A stretch of DNA of 64,000 nt. It comes from an uncultured Bacteroides sp. GTDB lineage: Bacteria; Bacteroidota; Bacteroidia; Bacteroidales; Bacteroidaceae. The translations under genes were made by a program, and so were the position numbers. The stretch covers positions 248,001 through 312,000 of the forward strand of contig CAQOGY010000003.1 of the NCBI GenBank assembly GCA_948847595.1. The letters are read 5' to 3'. A model generated the notes under the pieces. The model searched no databases. It was given only the letters and a program-made list of their open reading frames with translations, and was not told where the DNA came from. This document shows positions 9,054 to 16,787 of the stretch, one piece after another (position 1 is the stretch's first letter; every line of letters starts with the position of its first letter).

Positions 9054-9786
9054 CAAATGTTTATTTCTGTTGTTTACTTGAAAGAGATATACGGGTATGC
9101 CAATTATTTATTGAAAAAACGACCTTTCTTAAAAAAGGAATATCTACGCAAACCGGAAAGGCTGTAATTGTATGTCCATACGAGAAATACCAGAATATCT
9201 CCGGCATTTGTGAATACAATTTTCTCTCATTATGTTGTTTTGTGTGTTTATTGAATAAATAGTAGTTCTTTACTGCTTTTTGTATGCTATTTGAAAGGAT
9301 TAGTTATGGATTCTAGTTTATTCTGTCATACTTGGCTTATCCAATATTCGTGATGAACCAGAAAGAAAATGAGCTGAATAATCTCATCAATAGCTTTCTC
9401 ATCGACGAAAGGTTGGCTTCTCGGTGAGGAACGAAGTGTTCGACACCGAGGAACACTTCGTTTCTTTTAAACCAACGAATGTCTTATAAGTAAGAGTAGA
9501 TGCATATTTCACGCAGTTTTATACAGAATTAGCCTCTAATTTTGCATATTGTTGCACTAATTTATACAGTTTATTCTGTAGTTCATTCTTTTTAGAGCAA
9601 CAGCTTTCTACTGTTATCTTAAATATAGAACATTTGGATTGAAAGTTTCGGCTCTTAATTGAGAAGAATAATAAATGTCTTGCCAATCCCGTATTTTGTC
9701 TATAAACGAGTCCCGTTCGTCTCATTTGAAAAACGTGTACTGTCCTGTCCCTTATCTTCGTGTCGAAATAAAAAACAGAATAAGTC
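9054..9786. other. 733-bp intergenic region with one strong terminator
   Basis: No convincing gene is present. A 24-codon frame (ATG at 9352, MNQKENELNNL to DERLASR) ends just before the perfect terminator hairpin described separately; it could be a leader peptide or gene remnant. Around 9118-9260 another frame without a start reads TFLKKGISTQTGKAVIVCPYEKYQNIS and looks like a decayed antitoxin-like fragment (weak). A TATCTTCG about 30 nt before position 9787 may be a -7 element for the TonB receptor gene. Confidence 0.5.
9430..9462 (+). terminator. perfect 12-bp stem-loop terminator
   Basis: AACGAAGTGTTC pairs perfectly with GAACACTTCGTT around a 9-nt GACACCGAG loop, followed by TCTTTT. It lies immediately after the 24-codon frame, with no larger gene upstream on this strand. 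Confidence 0.75.
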
Positions 9787-12264
9787 ATGAAGATGAATAA
9801 AACTATGTTGTTGGAAAAGATAGCGACCCGTTCGGGAGTATCAGTAGATGAATGTGGGGTAGTGCTTAAAACGTTGGAAAGAGTGTTGAGCGAAGAACTC
9901 ACACGGAACATGTATCGCTATGGAGGGTGGATACTGTTATTAGTTGCTTTATTGGTGTCCGTAGCTGCTTTCGGGCAGACATCGGAGCGGAAAAGCCGCC
10001 CTGTTCAGACGATTCGCGGGATTGTAGTCGACGGTGATTCGAAATATCCTATACCGTATGCTACGGTGAAGTTGGCGGGCACGGAAGGAATGGGGACGAC
10101 AACGGACAGTCTCGGACGCTTCGCCATCCGGCAAGTCCCTGTCGGGCGGCACACGGTAGAAGCGGCTTTTATGGGGTATGAAACCGGTGTTTTTAGGGAA
10201 ATACTAGTGACTTCCGCCAAAGAAATCTACTTGGAGATACCTCTCAAAGAGAGTGTGAACGAACTGAACGAAGTGGTAGTCCGCGCCCGGACAAACAAAG
10301 AAGAAGCTATGAATAAAATGGCTACCACCGGAGCACGTATGTTGAGCGTGGAAGAGGCAAGCCGTTATGCAGGAGGATTTGACGACCCTGCACGTCTGGT
10401 TTCTGCTTTTGCCGGAGTAGCTCCCAGTGTTTCCTCGAATGGAATTTCCATTCACGGCAATGCTCCCCACTTGTTGCAATGGAGACTGGAAGACGTAGAA
10501 ATCCCCAATCCCAACCACTTTGCGGACATCGCCACATTAGGCGGGGGAATCCTCTCTTCCCTTAGCTCGCAAGTACTCGGAAATTCCGATTTCTTCACCG
10601 GAGCTTTTCCCGCGGAATATGGAAATGCCGTATCCGGAGTGTTCGACATGAAACTACGCAACGGAAACAACCAAAAGAACGAAAATACAATTCAAGTAGG
10701 AATCATGGGCATTGACATCGCATCCGAAGGGCCTTTGAGCAAGAACCATAAAGCGTCGTATATCTTCAACTACCGTTATTCCACCACCGGACTGCTCAAT
10801 CTCGACGGGGGAACGATGGACTATCAGGACTTGAACTTCAAACTTAACTTCCCGACGCAGAAAGCCGGAACTTTCTCCGTTTGGGGAACCAGCCTGATTG
10901 ACAAATTCAAGAGCGACATGGAAAAGAATCCTGAAAAATGGGAGTATATGGGTGACCGCAGCGAGTCACGCGACAAGCAATATATGGCAGCCGGAGGTGT
11001 CAGCCACCGCTATTTCTTCAATAGCGACGCATCACTGAAAACAACCGTTGCCGCCACCTACTCGCAACTGGACGGCGGGGCGTCCATGTTCAATGAGGCT
11101 TTGGAAACCACTCCCTATATGGACTTGAACTCAAAACATACCAACCTGATACTGACCAGTACCTTCAACCGCAAATTTAGCAACCGGTTCACCAATAAAA
11201 CCGGCTTCACCTACAACGCCATGTTCTATAAGATGAACCTCGCCATTGCCCCTTATGAAGCCCATTTACTGGAAACCGTCTCTCAAGGCGACGGCCATAC
11301 GAGCCTGATTTCCGCCTACAACAGTTCTTCTGTCGGATTGGGCGACCACTGGACTCTCAACGCCGGCATCTACGGACAGTTTCTGACCCTGAACAATCAA
11401 TGGTCTGTCGAACCCCGTGCCGGTCTGAAATGGCAGGCCACCCCGAAAGCTACTTTTGCCTTAGCCTACGGAATGTACAGCCGCATGGAAAAAATGGACG
11501 TCTATTTTGTAAAGACGAAAACCACAGGGGACAAATCCGTCAACAAAGACCTCGACTTCACGAAATCCCAACACGTCATGTTGTCTTTCGGCTACAAGAT
11601 TTCCGACCGTATAAACCTGAAAATAGAGCCGTATATCCAGTTCCTGCACGATGTCCCCGTAATGGCGGACAGCTCTTATTCCGTGCTCAACCGTTCCGAC
11701 TTCTACGTAGAAGATGCATTAATCAATAAAGGAAGAGGGCGTAATGTCGGAATCGACATCACATTGGAACGTTTTCTGAATAAAGGACTTTATTACATGA
11801 TTTCCGGCTCCTTGTTCGACTCCCGCTACCGGGGTGGCGACGGAAAATGGTACAACACGAAGTTCAACCGTAACTATGTCATCAACGGACTTGTCGGCAA
11901 AGAATGGATGTTGGGACGCAACAAGCAGAATATTCTTAGCGTCAACCTGAAACTGACATTACAGGGCGGCGACCGCTATTCCCCGATTAACGTGGAAGCA
12001 ACGATGAACCACCCTGACAAAGAAGTACAGTATGACGAGACAAGAGCCTTTTCCAAACAATATTCGCCCATGCTTATCGGCAACTACACCGTCAGCTACC
12101 GTATCAACAAGAAAAAAGTATCCCATGAGTTTGCCGTGAAAGGACTGAACTTTACCGGAGCGAAAGAGCACTACGGACATGAATATAACGTGAAAACCGG
12201 AAAGATTGATGTCAGCGACGGCTCCACGATACTGACAAATGTGAGTTATAAACTTGAATTTTAG
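9787..12264 (+). CDS. TonB-dependent receptor with CarboxypepD-reg domain and an HU-like N-terminal extension
   Basis: Outer-membrane TonB-dependent receptor. From Met42 (position 9910) there is a normal signal peptide (MYRYGGWILLLVALLVSVAAFGQ), then a carboxypeptidase-regulatory-like beta-sandwich (IRGIVVDGDSKYPIPYATVKLAGT...), a plug (RLVSAFAGVAPSVSSNGISIHG, FFTGAFPAEYGNAVSGVFDM) and a barrel ending NVSYKLEF. The 41 residues before the signal peptide are in frame and resemble the first two helices of an HU/IHF protein (MNKTMLLEKIATRSGV-VDECGVVLKTLERVLSEEL). The secreted protein may therefore start at 9910, with the HU-like part a remnant or separate peptide; the longest start is given here. 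Two LytS-type kinase genes and a LytTR regulator follow on the same strand, suggesting a sensing or regulatory link. Ligand unknown. Confidence 0.9.
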   Translation: MKMNKTMLLEKIATRSGVSVDECGVVLKTLERVLSEELTRNMYRYGGWILLLVALLVSVAAFGQTSERKSRPVQTIRGIVVDGDSKYPIPYATVKLAGTEGMGTTTDSLGRFAIRQVPVGRHTVEAAFMGYETGVFREILVTSAKEIYLEIPLKESVNELNEVVVRARTNKEEAMNKMATTGARMLSVEEASRYAGGFDDPARLVSAFAGVAPSVSSNGISIHGNAPHLLQWRLEDVEIPNPNHFADIATLGGGILSSLSSQVLGNSDFFTGAFPAEYGNAVSGVFDMKLRNGNNQKNENTIQVGIMGIDIASEGPLSKNHKASYIFNYRYSTTGLLNLDGGTMDYQDLNFKLNFPTQKAGTFSVWGTSLIDKFKSDMEKNPEKWEYMGDRSESRDKQYMAAGGVSHRYFFNSDASLKTTVAATYSQLDGGASMFNEALETTPYMDLNSKHTNLILTSTFNRKFSNRFTNKTGFTYNAMFYKMNLAIAPYEAHLLETVSQGDGHTSLISAYNSSSVGLGDHWTLNAGIYGQFLTLNNQWSVEPRAGLKWQATPKATFALAYGMYSRMEKMDVYFVKTKTTGDKSVNKDLDFTKSQHVMLSFGYKISDRINLKIEPYIQFLHDVPVMADSSYSVLNRSDFYVEDALINKGRGRNVGIDITLERFLNKGLYYMISGSLFDSRYRGGDGKWYNTKFNRNYVINGLVGKEWMLGRNKQNILSVNLKLTLQGGDRYSPINVEATMNHPDKEVQYDETRAFSKQYSPMLIGNYTVSYRINKKKVSHEFAVKGLNFTGAKEHYGHEYNVKTGKIDVSDGSTILTNVSYKLEF

Positions 12265-12294
12265 CCAGACAGTATGGAGCCCGACCGGAAAAAA

Positions 12295-12323
12295 GTTTTA
12301 TCTTCGTCCCTTGGAGATAAAAC
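12295..12323 (+). other. hairpin between TonB receptor and kinase genes
   Basis: GTTTTATCT pairs perfectly with AGATAAAAC around an 11-nt loop, 31 bp after the receptor stop. There is no T-run after it, so it is more likely an RNA processing or stability element, or partial terminator, than a full terminator. Confidence 0.4.
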
Positions 12324-12394
12324 ACTTCCGGCTGTAGTCTATTCTACGTTTAGAAAAGGATATTCCGGAATACTAAATCCCCGTAATAAAATAT

Positions 12395-13474
12395 ATGGTA
12401 ACTGAAACTGCAATAACAGACAATAAATCTACCTTTTTATATAGATTCCTCGTCAGTCCGGAACTTCGATGGGTGCGCTATTGGGTGCTCATAGTCATAC
12501 TGGCTACTATTTCCTTCAATCAAGTTTTTATTATATTCATTGATTATCTGGAGGTACTGGGAGGATGGATTTATGCATTTACTTTCTTGTATCTGCTGAC
12601 TTACATAGGAGTCGTTTATCTGAATCTTTTCTGGCTCTTTCCAAAATTCCTGTTGAAAAGGCGTTATCTGAGTTACATGTTCTTACTCTCAGTAGCAATG
12701 ATGATAGCCCTGGCAATACAAATGGCAACGGAATACATATCTTACTCCTGTTGGCCGGAACTTTACGAACGGGCTTCCTATTTCTCCATACCTATGGTGA
12801 TGGATTATATATCGTCTTTCATGTTGTCCACGCTCTGTATGATAGGAGGAACCATGACTGTCCTTCTGAAGGAATGGATGATAGACCATCAGCGCGTCTC
12901 GCAGATGGAAAAAGCCCACGTACTTTCGGAAGTCGAACAACTGAAAGAACAAGTCAGCCCCGAACTCCTTTTCAAGACATTGCATCACTCAGGAGAACTG
13001 ACTTTGAACGAACCGGGAAAAGCATCGAAAATGTTGATGAAATTAAGTCAGTTACTCCGTTACCAACTATATGATTGCAGCAGAGCAAAAGTATTGCTTG
13101 GCAGTGAAATTACTTTCCTGAATAATTACCTGACCTTGGAACAGGGTTCACAGTCACAGTTCAGTTATGAACTCCTTTCGGAAGGAGAGGTGAACCGGAC
13201 ATTGGTTCCACCTTTGCTTTTCATTCCTTTTGTACAACATATCGTAAAATCAATCAATGAACGGCGGATATCAACCCCTGTTTCTCTCAAAATCCATTTG
13301 AAAGCGGAAGGGGACACAATAACATTCACCTGTCTTTGCCCGCAAGTGAATATTCCGTCAGATAAAGGACTTGGAAGAATCCGCCAAAGACTGGACTTAT
13401 TATATGGCAATCGTTACGGACTATTCCTGACGGCAGAAAGCATTAGGTTGGAACTGAAAGGAGGTGAAGCATGA
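12395..13474 (+). CDS. LytS-type sensor kinase homologue, probable pseudokinase
   Basis: Protein of 359 aa with four N-terminal transmembrane helices (about residues 25-165), a coiled linker and a PF06580-type His_kinase domain. The phospho-acceptor motif, PHFLFN in the adjacent paralogue, is here PELLFK: Glu190 replaces the histidine. In the ATPase part FVENAVKH has become FVQHIVKS, so the N-box Asn is His282, and the glycine box is reduced to GLGRIRQRL. These losses predict no autophosphorylation. The stop overlaps the start of the next kinase gene by 4 bp, so the two proteins are translationally coupled and may form a heteromer in which this one senses or regulates. The frame is intact, arguing against a decaying pseudogene. 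Confidence 0.85.
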   Translation: MVTETAITDNKSTFLYRFLVSPELRWVRYWVLIVILATISFNQVFIIFIDYLEVLGGWIYAFTFLYLLTYIGVVYLNLFWLFPKFLLKRRYLSYMFLLSVAMMIALAIQMATEYISYSCWPELYERASYFSIPMVMDYISSFMLSTLCMIGGTMTVLLKEWMIDHQRVSQMEKAHVLSEVEQLKEQVSPELLFKTLHHSGELTLNEPGKASKMLMKLSQLLRYQLYDCSRAKVLLGSEITFLNNYLTLEQGSQSQFSYELLSEGEVNRTLVPPLLFIPFVQHIVKSINERRISTPVSLKIHLKAEGDTITFTCLCPQVNIPSDKGLGRIRQRLDLLYGNRYGLFLTAESIRLELKGGEA

Positions 13475-14550
13475 ATCTGAATACAGAACATAGAAGCATG
13501 GAAGATAAAAGCGTTACAGCTTTTCTGTTAAGTCCGCATTACCGGACATACAGACATCTGTTACTGCAAGTGATAGTTCTTCTGATGACTATTAATGTCT
13601 TTTGGTACGAACCCTTGCAGGCAGTTCCTTTTTGGCGGCGTTTTGGTGGATTTCTGGCATATTTTGCTTCCATTAATACGGTAATCTATATGAACCTGTA
13701 TATATTGATACCCTGCTTTCTGTTGAAAAACCGTTTGGGTCGCTATGTCCTGACGGCTGCCCTGACGAATTTGGTAGTCATAGTTTTCATTTCAGTTACC
13801 CAGGGTTTACTCTTTGAAGTGATTCTGCCCGGAAAAGACCCCGGCAGATTTGCGACTTTCATCAATACTTTTTCAGGCATACTTACCATTGGGTTCGTCA
13901 CGGCAGGTTCGGCGGCCATATCACTGTTTACCCATTGGCTGCGTTACAACCTGCGTATTGATGAACTGGAATCCACCACCTTGCAATCCGAACTGACGTT
14001 TCTCAAAAATCAGATTAATCCGCATTTCCTTTTCAATATGTTGAATAACGCCAATGTACTGATAAAGAAAAACCCGGAAGAAGCTTCCAAAGTACTGTTC
14101 AAACTTGAAGATTTGCTGCGCTATCAAATCAATGACAGCTCCCGCGAAAGAGTCTCGTTGGCTTCGGATATTCGTTTTCTGAACGATTATCTGAACCTCG
14201 AAAAGATACGCCGTGATAATTTCCGGTTCACATTAAGTCAGGAAGGGGAGACGGATGCTATTTGGATTCAACCCTTATTATTTATCCCTTTTGTAGAAAA
14301 TGCAGTAAAACATAGTTTCGATAGTGAGCACCCTTCGTCCGTTCGTGTCTTTTTCAAAGTAGACGATAACCGGTTGGAGTTTCACTGCGAGAATTCCAAA
14401 CCATCCGTTGCCGCGAGCAAAGGCAAGGTAGGCGGAATCGGGCTTGCGAATATTCAGCGCAGATTAGGGTTGCTGTATCCCGAACGCTACCGACTGGAAC
14501 TAAAAGAAGATGAAAACCGTTATTCCGTAATTTTAAGTATAACATTATGA
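13471..14550 (+). CDS. LytS/YehU-type sensor histidine kinase
   Basis: Protein of 359 aa with four predicted membrane helices in the first ~165 residues and no periplasmic sensor domain. The kinase domain has INPHFLFN with the phospho-acceptor His185, then the helix KLEDLLRYQIND, an intact N-box PFVENAVKH and a GIGLANIQRRL glycine box. It overlaps the upstream pseudokinase gene by 4 bp (ATGA) and the downstream response regulator by 4 bp. The three thus form a translationally coupled two-component cassette behind the TonB receptor. The phosphate should pass to the LytTR regulator. Confidence 0.93.
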   Translation: MNLNTEHRSMEDKSVTAFLLSPHYRTYRHLLLQVIVLLMTINVFWYEPLQAVPFWRRFGGFLAYFASINTVIYMNLYILIPCFLLKNRLGRYVLTAALTNLVVIVFISVTQGLLFEVILPGKDPGRFATFINTFSGILTIGFVTAGSAAISLFTHWLRYNLRIDELESTTLQSELTFLKNQINPHFLFNMLNNANVLIKKNPEEASKVLFKLEDLLRYQINDSSRERVSLASDIRFLNDYLNLEKIRRDNFRFTLSQEGETDAIWIQPLLFIPFVENAVKHSFDSEHPSSVRVFFKVDDNRLEFHCENSKPSVAASKGKVGGIGLANIQRRLGLLYPERYRLELKEDENRYSVILSITL

Positions 14551-15263
14551 ATTGTATAATTGTAGATGATGAACCGTTGGCACGCGAAGCCATGAAGTTA
14601 TTGATAGAAGAGACGAGTAATCTCCAGTTGGCAGGCAGTTTTAACAGTGCCGCTACCGCTTCCGACTATATGGAACAGCACGGAGTCGATTTAGTCTTCC
14701 TGGATATTCAGATGCCGGGGATTACGGGAATTGAATTTGCACGGACGATTTCCAAGCGGACATTGGTTATCTTCACCACCGCCTACACGGAGTACGCACT
14801 GGACAGCTACGAAGTGGATGCCATAGACTATCTGATAAAGCCTGTCGAACAGGAACGTTTTCAGAAAGCTGTGGATAAAGCACTGGCTTATCACTCCCTG
14901 TTATTGAAAGAAGAAAAGGAAGCTATCGAAACAATTGCCGCCGCCGAATATTTCTTTGTAAAGGCGGAGCGCAGGTATTTTAAGGTCAATTTCTCCGATA
15001 TTCTCTTCATCGAAGGATTGAAAGACTATGTCATTATCCAACTGAACGACCAGCGTATCATCACCCGTATGAGCTTGAAAGCCATATTCGACCTGTTGCC
15101 TGAAGCCGCTTTTCTGCGGGTGAACAAGTCATATATAGTCAATACCGCCCACATCGAATCGTTTGATAATAATGATATATTCATAAAATCGTATGAAATT
15201 GCTATCGGAAACAGCTATCGTGACGACTTCTTCGAGGGCTTTGTGATGCGGCAACGGAGATAA
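14547..15263 (+). CDS. LytTR-family response regulator
   Basis: Response regulator of 238 aa. The N-terminal receiver domain has the acidic pair near the start (IIVDDEPLAREA), the phospho-acceptor Asp in VFLDIQMPG at about residue 53, the switch Thr in FTTAYTEYA and Lys in YLIKPVE. The C-terminal LytTR DNA-binding domain spans about residues 135-235 (FFVKAERRYFKVNFSDILFIEGLKDYV, FLRVNKSYIVN). It is the output of the overlapping kinase pair. The likely target is the promoter of the upstream TonB receptor operon, which is inference from position. Confidence 0.95.
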   Translation: MNCIIVDDEPLAREAMKLLIEETSNLQLAGSFNSAATASDYMEQHGVDLVFLDIQMPGITGIEFARTISKRTLVIFTTAYTEYALDSYEVDAIDYLIKPVEQERFQKAVDKALAYHSLLLKEEKEAIETIAAAEYFFVKAERRYFKVNFSDILFIEGLKDYVIIQLNDQRIITRMSLKAIFDLLPEAAFLRVNKSYIVNTAHIESFDNNDIFIKSYEIAIGNSYRDDFFEGFVMRQRR

Positions 15264-15293
15264 TGTTTTATCTATAACTTTAAGCAGAATCTA

Positions 15294-15599
15294 TCAGTTG
15301 GCATTTTCACTACACTGTGACTTTTCTATGTAACATTTCAGTTGTTTCTTTATCTTCGAGTAATGAACAAATCCGAAGAAAAACAGAATGATACCTGCTA
15401 TGATGCATACCCACGCCAGTCCGTTCAGTTGCGAGATACTGTCAATCTGAAGTATTCCGATTCCTGCGGTGAGGAGATAAAGGGAAGTGCGGATATAGGC
15501 AAACAGAGTTCTGACGTTGGCTAATCTCGTTCTCTCTATTGCCAGATAATCACGAAGTATCAAATCTTCGTCTTTGAATTTGTTGGTAGATTCCTGCAT
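15294..15599 (-). CDS. DUF202 small membrane protein
   Basis: Protein of 101 aa from ATG at 15599; an upstream TTG would add three residues. It has the DUF202 signature of repeated R-T blocks (LAIERTRLANVRTLFAYIRTSLYLL) followed by hydrophobic helices (LAWVCIIAGIILFFFGFVHY) and a polar C-terminus. Function in bacteria is unknown. It converges on the LytTR regulator gene with 30 bp between stop codons. Confidence 0.8.
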   Translation of the reverse strand: MQESTNKFKDEDLILRDYLAIERTRLANVRTLFAYIRTSLYLLTAGIGILQIDSISQLNGLAWVCIIAGIILFFFGFVHYSKIKKQLKCYIEKSQCSENAN

Positions 15600-15734
15600 A
15601 CTTTTCAATGTTTACTTATTAGTGCATATTGGAGTATTGGGGCTTTATTGTAATAAACACGAATGTGCACAAATATGTTTGTTTTTATGTTATGAATACT
15701 CCTGTTTAAAGTACAATATGTAATAAAGGACTAA

Positions 15735-15767
15735 CCCTCTGTCAATCTTCAAAAGACTGACAGAGGG
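15735..15767 (-). terminator. hairpin downstream of the thioredoxin gene
   Basis: CCCTCTGTCAATC and GACTGACAGAGGG pair over 13 bp with one G-T mismatch around a TTCAAAA loop. In the minus direction it is followed by a moderately T-rich tract. It sits 30 bp after the thioredoxin stop. Confidence 0.65.
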
Positions 15768-15797
15768 CAGTTACCATGATGAGAAAAAAGTCGAAGT

Positions 15798-16295
15798 TTA
15801 TTGCTTTGCTTCGTTATCTTGTTTCAACAGAAATTCATCAATAGCTTTCTTTAGCTGGTCTTTGGGCAAGGCACCCTGCATGATTCTAGGTTCTTCCTTC
15901 ATCGGAATCATCAAAAGGGTAGGGATGCTGCGGATACCGAATGCAGCGGCCAAATCTTGTTCTTTGTCTACATCAATCTGATAAATATCCACTTTTCCGC
16001 TATACTCTTTGCTGAGTTCTTCCAAAATCGGATGCATCATCTTGCACGGTCCGCACCAGGTAGCGTAGAAGTCTACGATGGCAGGACGACTGCCTTCAAA
16101 TTTCCAATCTTTGGGACTGGCTTCATAATTATATACCTTCTTTAAAAAATCCGTTTTATTTAATGCTACTACTTCCATTTTACTGTCCTCCTTGGTTGAT
16201 TCATTATTCTTTTTATTTTCTCCGCTGTTTCCTGCGCAAGCTGTAGTTGCCAGTACAATTGCGAAAACGCTCAATAATCCTTTCATTAATTTCAT
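15798..16295 (-). CDS. trxP: TrxP-like periplasmic thioredoxin lipoprotein
   Basis: Thioredoxin-fold protein of 165 aa starting MKLMKGLLSVF. A longer in-frame start lies over the -7 promoter box and is rejected. A lipoprotein signal ends at Cys (ATTAC, about residue 20), then a Ser/Asn/Glu-rich linker. The redox motif is FYATWCGPCKMMHPILEEL, with the cis-proline in IRSIPTLLMI. The sequence around FLKKV-NYE---WKFEGSRPAIVDFYA closely resembles the B. fragilis periplasmic TrxP family as I remember it; the symbol rests on that recall. It should reduce or oxidise disulfides on the periplasmic side of a membrane. Confidence 0.88.
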   Translation of the reverse strand: MKLMKGLLSVFAIVLATTACAGNSGENKKNNESTKEDSKMEVVALNKTDFLKKVYNYEASPKDWKFEGSRPAIVDFYATWCGPCKMMHPILEELSKEYSGKVDIYQIDVDKEQDLAAAFGIRSIPTLLMIPMKEEPRIMQGALPKDQLKKAIDEFLLKQDNEAKQ

Positions 16296-16322
16296 AACTC
16301 TTTTTATTTGTTTTATCTGATG

Positions 16323-16330
16323 CAAAGATA
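16323..16330 (-). promoter_or_regulatory. -7 element of the thioredoxin gene
   Basis: TATCTTTG on the minus strand matches TAnnTTTG. It places the transcript start about 20 nt before the ATG at 16295. No consensus -33 element is seen. Confidence 0.5.
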
Positions 16331-16426
16331 GGTGATATAAAGGGGGTGGGAAATAGCAATTTCCCCGAATTACTTGGCTAAACTTCCCATAAAGTATTAT
16401 CGGATGCTAAAATATGTCTTTTAATC

Positions 16427-16458
16427 TTTGGAAGATATAAAAATAAGCATTACTTTTG
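16427..16458 (+). promoter_or_regulatory. strong Bacteroides promoter for the RNA-repair operon
   Basis: TTTG, 20 bp, then TACTTTTG: a full match to the Bacteroidetes -33/-7 consensus with correct spacing, on the plus strand. The first gene downstream is rtcB, about 320 nt away, so the transcript has a long leader. Confidence 0.75.
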
Positions 16459-16464
16459 TCGCGA

Positions 16465-16787
16465 TAAAATGAGTATTCACCCTTTAAAAATGATGGAAAG
16501 GGTATTAATTATGCTGGAACGATAACATTTTCAAATTAGGACTAAGTTGTCTCGTCGGGAAGATGAGGCTTTGCAACATTTTGTTTTCTTACACATGCCG
16601 CTACTCTACTATTATGCGGTAATGGTTGATTAGTCCTGGAATCACATTTTTTATTTTTAAAATTAATCACTTCAATGCAGTGGATGGGTATTTTATTTCC
16701 GTATCCAAAGCATTGGTATCACGTGTATTACCTTGCTTTCTGCCTGTATGGCGGACAGGGAGTGTCGTATGCGAATGTAAAAAAAGT
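16465..16787 (+). other. long untranslated leader of the RNA-repair operon
   Basis: About 320 nt between the predicted transcript start and the rtcB ATG. The frame upstream of rtcB is open for 54 further codons, but their composition (FFIFKINHFNAVDGYFISV) does not look like RtcB protein. A small CCCTTT/AAAGGG stem lies near 16477. No riboswitch that I recognise is present. Confidence 0.4.

Noticed and set aside
9519..9911. 130-codon minus-strand frame before the TonB receptor
   Set aside because: Antisense to the HU-like segment; no domain, signal peptide or promoter visible.
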